From: Camelimonas lactis
GTDB lineage: Bacteria > Pseudomonadota > Alphaproteobacteria > Rhizobiales > Beijerinckiaceae
Direction: 5' to 3'
Assembly (NCBI RefSeq): GCF_004342915.1
Contig: NZ_SLWL01000003.1
Location: forward strand, 124,001 to 188,000
Length of the DNA stretch: 64,000 nt
Shown: one piece after another, positions 60,663 to 64,000 of the stretch
How positions within the stretch are numbered: the first letter of the stretch is position 1
Layout of the letters: each line of letters begins with the position of its first letter
Notes under the pieces: generated by a model
What the model saw: the letters and a program-made list of their open reading frames with translations, nothing else
Database searches by the model: none
What the model was told of the DNA's origin: nothing
Translations under genes and position numbers: made by a program

Positions 60663-61562
60663 ATGCGGATTCTGGTGACCGGCACGGAAGGTCAGCTGGC
60701 GCGCTCGCTGCTGGAGCAGGCGCAAGGAGTAAATGATCTGTCAGTTTTTGCCTTGGGCAGACCTGATCTGGACCTGACGCGGCCGCACGCCATCGCCGGC
60801 GCCCTGGCTGGCGTCGACTGCGATGTGATCGTCAACGCCGCCGCCTATACGGCGGTGGACCAGGCAGAATCGGAACCCGATATCGCCCACGCGGTGAATT
60901 GCGATGGCGCCGAGGCCGTGGCCCAGGCCGCCGCGCGGGCAGACATCCCGTTCATCCAGATCTCGACCGACTACGTCTTCAATGGCCAGAAAGATGGCGC
61001 ATGGAACGAAGACGACAGTCCCGATCCACTTTCCGTCTATGGCAAGACCAAACTTGCCGGAGAAATGGCGGTGCAGGCCGCGGCGCCCAAAGCCGCGATC
61101 CTGCGCACCGCCTGGGTCTACAGTCCTTTCGGCAAGAACTTCGCCAAAACCATGCTTCGGCTTGCCGAAAGTCGGGACGAGTTGTCCGTTGTCGCTGACC
61201 AGACCGGCGCGCCGACCTCAGCCCTCGACATTGCCGGTGGCGTCATTGCCGTGGCGCGCAATCTCGCCGCCCGTCCCGACGACCCGGCGCTGCACGGCGT
61301 CTTCCACATGACGGCGATCGCCGGAAGCACGGCCCCAACCTGGGCGGATTTTGCCGAGCAGATTTTCAGCGCCTCCCGCGCCCTCGGTGGACCTTCGGCG
61401 CAGGTGCGCCGCATCAGTACCGCCGGGTATCCAACGCCCGCCGCCCGGCCGCGCAACTCGCTGCTTGATTGCACACGGCTGGAACAGGCGCACGGCGTGC
61501 GCCTGCCATTCTGGGAAGTGCCCGTTGCAAACATCGTCCGGCGTATTCTGGCGGACAGCTAA
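60663..61562 (+). CDS. rmlD: dTDP-4-dehydrorhamnose reductase
   Basis: 299-residue SDR completing dTDP-L-rhamnose. NADPH site VTGTEGQLARSLL, NAAAYTAVDQAES, STDYVFNGQKDG, and catalytic Tyr/Lys in YGKTKLAGE. The ATG at 60663 fits; the frame opening at 60597 overlaps rmlC. It is the last of rmlBCD and converges on the GDP-fucose synthase-like gene. Confidence 0.95.
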   Translation: MRILVTGTEGQLARSLLEQAQGVNDLSVFALGRPDLDLTRPHAIAGALAGVDCDVIVNAAAYTAVDQAESEPDIAHAVNCDGAEAVAQAAARADIPFIQISTDYVFNGQKDGAWNEDDSPDPLSVYGKTKLAGEMAVQAAAPKAAILRTAWVYSPFGKNFAKTMLRLAESRDELSVVADQTGAPTSALDIAGGVIAVARNLAARPDDPALHGVFHMTAIAGSTAPTWADFAEQIFSASRALGGPSAQVRRISTAGYPTPAARPRNSLLDCTRLEQAHGVRLPFWEVPVANIVRRILADS

Positions 61563-61582
61563 CGGGCAACGCCCTTCCATCA

Positions 61583-61633
61583 AAAGGCGATCCTGATTGA
61601 AGCGCAGAAAGGTCCAATCAGGAAATTGCCTTT
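61583..61633. terminator. Convergent terminator between rmlD and fcl
   Basis: 9-bp stem TCCTGATTG / CAATCAGGA extended by an outer AAAGGC / GCCTTT pairing, with a short T run at the plus-strand end. A second, overlapping inverted repeat (CTTTGCC 61630-61636 with GGCAAAG 61664-61670) lies toward fcl. Together they can stop transcription from both sides. Confidence 0.65.
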
Positions 61634-61698
61634 GCCTCTGCTATGGCGCTTCCCCTCCTGAGGGGCAAAGACCATGACGATCCCCCGCCGCGCCCATT

Positions 61699-62835
61699 TC
61701 AAACTTCGGCGCGGCTTGCCGCCATCGCCCGGGGACCTCGCGCCGGCGCTGCAGGGTCGTTCGCGCGCCACCATCGCACCGTGTCCAGCAGGCCGTCACG
61801 CAAGCCGATACGTGGGCGCCAACCGAGCGCCCGGATCCGGGAACTGTCGAGCAATTTGCGCGGCGGGCCCTCCGGCCGCGATGGGTCGAAGATGATCCGG
61901 CCCCTGTAACCCACCGCATGCGCGACGAGGGTCGCGAGGGTGGCGATTGACACTTCCTCACCCGAGCCAATGTTGAGGGGCGCGTCTCCCGAGTAATACT
62001 GCAAGGCATGAACCACGCCATCGGCGCAGTCATCCACATGCAGGAATTCACGCCGGGCAAGTCCAGAGCCCCAGATCACGCATTCTGGAATCCCGGCGGC
62101 TTTTGCTTCGCCCATGCGGTAGACCAGCGCCGGAATGACATGTCCGCGCTCGGGATCGAACCTGTCGCCTGGCCCATAGAGATTGGTGGGCATCACCGAG
62201 ATGAAGTCATGCTCATATTGCCGGCGGATCGCCTGGGCCAGCTTCAGCCCCGCGATCTTGGCGATGGCATAAGCCTCGTTGGTCGGCTCCAGCGCGCCGG
62301 TCAGCAAGGCGTCTTCTGTCACTGGCTGTGAAGCCTCTCTCGGATAGATGCAGCTTGAACCGAGAAACACCAGCTTCCTGACATCATATTTATGCGCGGC
62401 CCCGATAACATTGCCTGCAATCGCCAGATTGTCCGTCAGAAATTCCGCCGGCCGGGCGCTGTTGGCGGCAATGCCGCCGACAGTCGCCGCAGCCAGCAGC
62501 ACGATGTCGGGCCGATTGCCGGCCATCCAGGTCTCCACCTCCTGTTGCCGTCGCAAATCCAGCCGCCGCCGGTCGATTGTCAGGATATCGCACCGCTCCC
62601 GCAGCAGCCGCCGTCGCAGCGCGCCGCCAACCAGCCCGGTGTGACCCGCGATAAATACCCGCGCGCCCTCCAGTCGACAGGACGGCGCCGGCAGGACATC
62701 GTTTCCGGGCTCTGGAAGATCAATGCGCCCGACGACGCCCGTCAGTGGAGAAACGTAAGATCGATGGATAGCCTGGCCCTGTACCGTAGCGCCCGACGTT
62801 AATCTCGCGCGGTCGACATAAGAAAGAGCCCTCAT
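61699..62835 (-). CDS. fcl: GDP-L-fucose synthase-like epimerase/reductase
   Basis: 378-residue extended SDR. NADP site VFIAGHTGLVGGALRRRL, GSSCIYPREA, the catalytic Tyr/Lys in YAIAKIAGLK, and LYGPGDRFDPERGHVIPAL with WGSGLARREFLHVDD. These match GDP-4-keto-6-deoxymannose epimerase/reductase. About 55 extra residues precede the domain (Arg/Gly/Val-rich, no known motif); ordinary enzymes are about 315-320. The ATG at 62835 has a GAGGGG 11 bases upstream, so the extension may be real. No gmd is present. Preceded by an AT-rich stretch. Confidence 0.87.
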   Translation of the reverse strand: MRALSYVDRARLTSGATVQGQAIHRSYVSPLTGVVGRIDLPEPGNDVLPAPSCRLEGARVFIAGHTGLVGGALRRRLLRERCDILTIDRRRLDLRRQQEVETWMAGNRPDIVLLAAATVGGIAANSARPAEFLTDNLAIAGNVIGAAHKYDVRKLVFLGSSCIYPREASQPVTEDALLTGALEPTNEAYAIAKIAGLKLAQAIRRQYEHDFISVMPTNLYGPGDRFDPERGHVIPALVYRMGEAKAAGIPECVIWGSGLARREFLHVDDCADGVVHALQYYSGDAPLNIGSGEEVSIATLATLVAHAVGYRGRIIFDPSRPEGPPRKLLDSSRIRALGWRPRIGLRDGLLDTVRWWRANDPAAPARGPRAMAASRAEV

Positions 62836-63147
62836 TTGACGTCGCCCCCTCGCTCATGTAGCTTTAATCAAATATTAGCAAACAACGATAAATAGCAACA
62901 CAGAAATGTCGATAATTTTTACAGATGAATGCTTTTGCAACCGCCTATCGATAAATGGTTGTCTTTTTCGCCAACCGAACGTCGCATGTACGCGCAAGTA
63001 GGACCAAGAAAAAGACAAATGAAGACAGGGGGCCGCACTCCGGGCGGCTGCCTTCACCAGCGTGGCGGCTGGACGCCAGGCTCATGGACGCACAGGGGAG
63101 GAACTGAATTTTCCAAACGCGCGTGGCGTAGACAGGGCGCGCGCCCG
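62836..63147. other. AT-rich intergenic region upstream of fcl
   Basis: About 310 bases between fcl and the ubiH-family gene, both on the minus strand. The part from about 62860 to 62960 is markedly AT-rich in a GC-rich window and contains several CGATAAT/CGATAAA-like words. It probably holds the fcl promoter. No gene. Confidence 0.55.
62872..62898 (-). promoter_or_regulatory. Possible promoter of fcl
   Basis: Minus strand TTGCTA (62893-62898) and TAATAT (62872-62877) separated by 15 bases. The -10 is good; the spacing is short. The start would be about 30 bases before the ATG. Confidence 0.3.
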
Positions 63148-64000
63148 TCAGTCGCGTGTGGACGCGCCGACGCCGGCCGCCTCGCGGATCAGCATCTGCT
63201 TCACAACCGAAGAGCGTCCGGCCAGCCGGGCGCCCAGGCCGCGAATCAGCCGTAGCGGGGTAAAATCGCTGGAAAACAGCCGGTTCAGACCGTCTGTCAC
63301 CGTCGCCATGGCGATGACGTCAGCGCGCCGGTTACGGTCATACGCGCGCAGCAAATTCATCTCGCCGGCCGGCAGGCCAATGCGGATTGCCTCGACCAGC
63401 GCATCGCCCAGCGTCATCACATCTCTCAGGCCAAGGTTGAGCCCTTGTCCGGCAATCGGATGCACCTGATGGGCGGCGTCGCCCACCAGCGCCAGGCCAT
63501 CTGCATAAAACCGGCGCGCCACGCCAAGCGCGAGCGGGAAGGCGCCCACGGGCCAGGTTTCAAGCCGCAGTGAGCCGCGCTCAAGGCCAAATCGCCGCCG
63601 GATCTCGGTGAGCATATCCTCCGCGTCCATTGCCAGCAGGGCGGGAACGTCAGCCGCCCTTTCCGTCCAGACGATCGAAGACCGGTTTCCCGTCAGAGGC
63701 AGAATGGCGAATGGCCCCGAGGGCAGGAAGTGCTGAATGGCCCGGCCGCCGTGTGGGCGCTCATGCGCGAGGGTCGCGACGATGGCGGTTTGGCCATAAC
63801 CCCAGCCGTGCCAGCCGATACCTGCCAGTGCGCGCAGATTGGAGCGGGCGCCGTCCGCCGCCACCAGCAGGCTGGCCTGGCGTCGCGATCCATCGGAAAG
63901 CCTCGCCATTCCGGAAGAGCCGGCCGCAGCCCCGTTCCAAAGCCAGCGTTCGACCCGCGCATCGCACAGTTCAACGCCAGCCTCGACAGCAGCCTTCGCC
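63148..64000 (-). CDS. FAD-dependent monooxygenase, UbiH/UbiF/COQ6 family (5' end outside window)
   Basis: Partial gene; the reading frame runs open through the window edge, with 284 residues visible. The DG motif LLVAADGARSNLRALAG and the GD motif FYADGLALVGDAAHQVHPIAGQGLNLGLRDV, both binding FAD, are diagnostic of flavin hydroxylases of ubiquinone biosynthesis (UbiH, UbiF, UbiL, UbiM). The C-terminus ends normally. The N-terminal Rossmann GxGxxG lies beyond 64000. Which ring position is hydroxylated cannot be told from this portion. Confidence 0.9.
   Translation of the reverse strand, partial: AKAAVEAGVELCDARVERWLWNGAAAGSSGMARLSDGSRRQASLLVAADGARSNLRALAGIGWHGWGYGQTAIVATLAHERPHGGRAIQHFLPSGPFAILPLTGNRSSIVWTERAADVPALLAMDAEDMLTEIRRRFGLERGSLRLETWPVGAFPLALGVARRFYADGLALVGDAAHQVHPIAGQGLNLGLRDVMTLGDALVEAIRIGLPAGEMNLLRAYDRNRRADVIAMATVTDGLNRLFSSDFTPLRLIRGLGARLAGRSSVVKQMLIREAAGVGASTRD

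Overview
The window reads as a housekeeping stretch of a high-GC alphaproteobacterial chromosome, most likely Hyphomicrobiales (Rhizobiales). The markers are an acpXL-fabZXL-fabF2XL-fabF1XL-adh2XL cluster for the very-long-chain fatty acid of lipid A, an Omp19-like AprI/Inh lipoprotein, an IalB-type periplasmic protein, F1-only atpHAGDC, the mdh-sucCD-sucAB-lpd TCA block, and an ethylmalonyl-CoA pathway hydratase. I cannot fix family or genus from this sequence. I found no tRNA, rRNA, CRISPR array, prophage, transposase or defence island.

Layout. 0-14.3 kb: SGNH esterase, thpR, a DUF1232 protein, an IalB-like protein, htpG, an XRE regulator, an AhpD-fold protein, cobU, purH, a heparinase II/III-family protein, rsmB and htpX. 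14.6-18.7 kb: a DUF1674 protein (SDHAF4-like), yciB/ispZ, a membrane class III cyclase, and ccmC-ccmD-ccmG. 18.9-28.4 kb: F1 ATP synthase operon, priA, xerC and a membrane protein. 28.4-37.8 kb: lpdA, sucB, sucA, sucD, sucC and a malate dehydrogenase-like gene (one TCA block on the minus strand). 38-44.5 kb: tetR, zapE, the Omp19-like lipoprotein and sdhCDAB. 45-52.4 kb: a LysR regulator, the 2-methylfumaryl-CoA hydratase gene, and the lipid A VLCFA cluster. 52.8-54.4 kb: two-gene polysaccharide ABC exporter. 54.5-58.9 kb: acnA, ccmA and ccmB. 59-62.8 kb: rmlB, rmlC, rmlD and a GDP-fucose synthase-like gene. The window ends inside a ubiH-family gene.

Functionally it combines central carbon and energy metabolism (TCA enzymes, succinate dehydrogenase, ATP synthase, cytochrome c maturation) with outer-envelope construction (VLCFA-lipid A, rhamnose and fucose sugars, polysaccharide export).

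I see no undescribed multi-gene system. Two observations stand out. First, the cytochrome c maturation operon is cut in two: ccmA-ccmB on the plus strand near 58 kb, ccmC-ccmD-ccmG on the minus strand near 18 kb. Reversing the roughly 40 kb between them restores ccmA-B-C-D-G exactly, so the window records an inversion with a breakpoint between ccmB and ccmC. Second, the gene in the mdh slot of the mdh-suc operon keeps the NAD-binding fold and overall alignment but has lost the substrate-binding arginines and the catalytic His/Asp pair. It looks like a pseudoenzyme rather than a working malate dehydrogenase.
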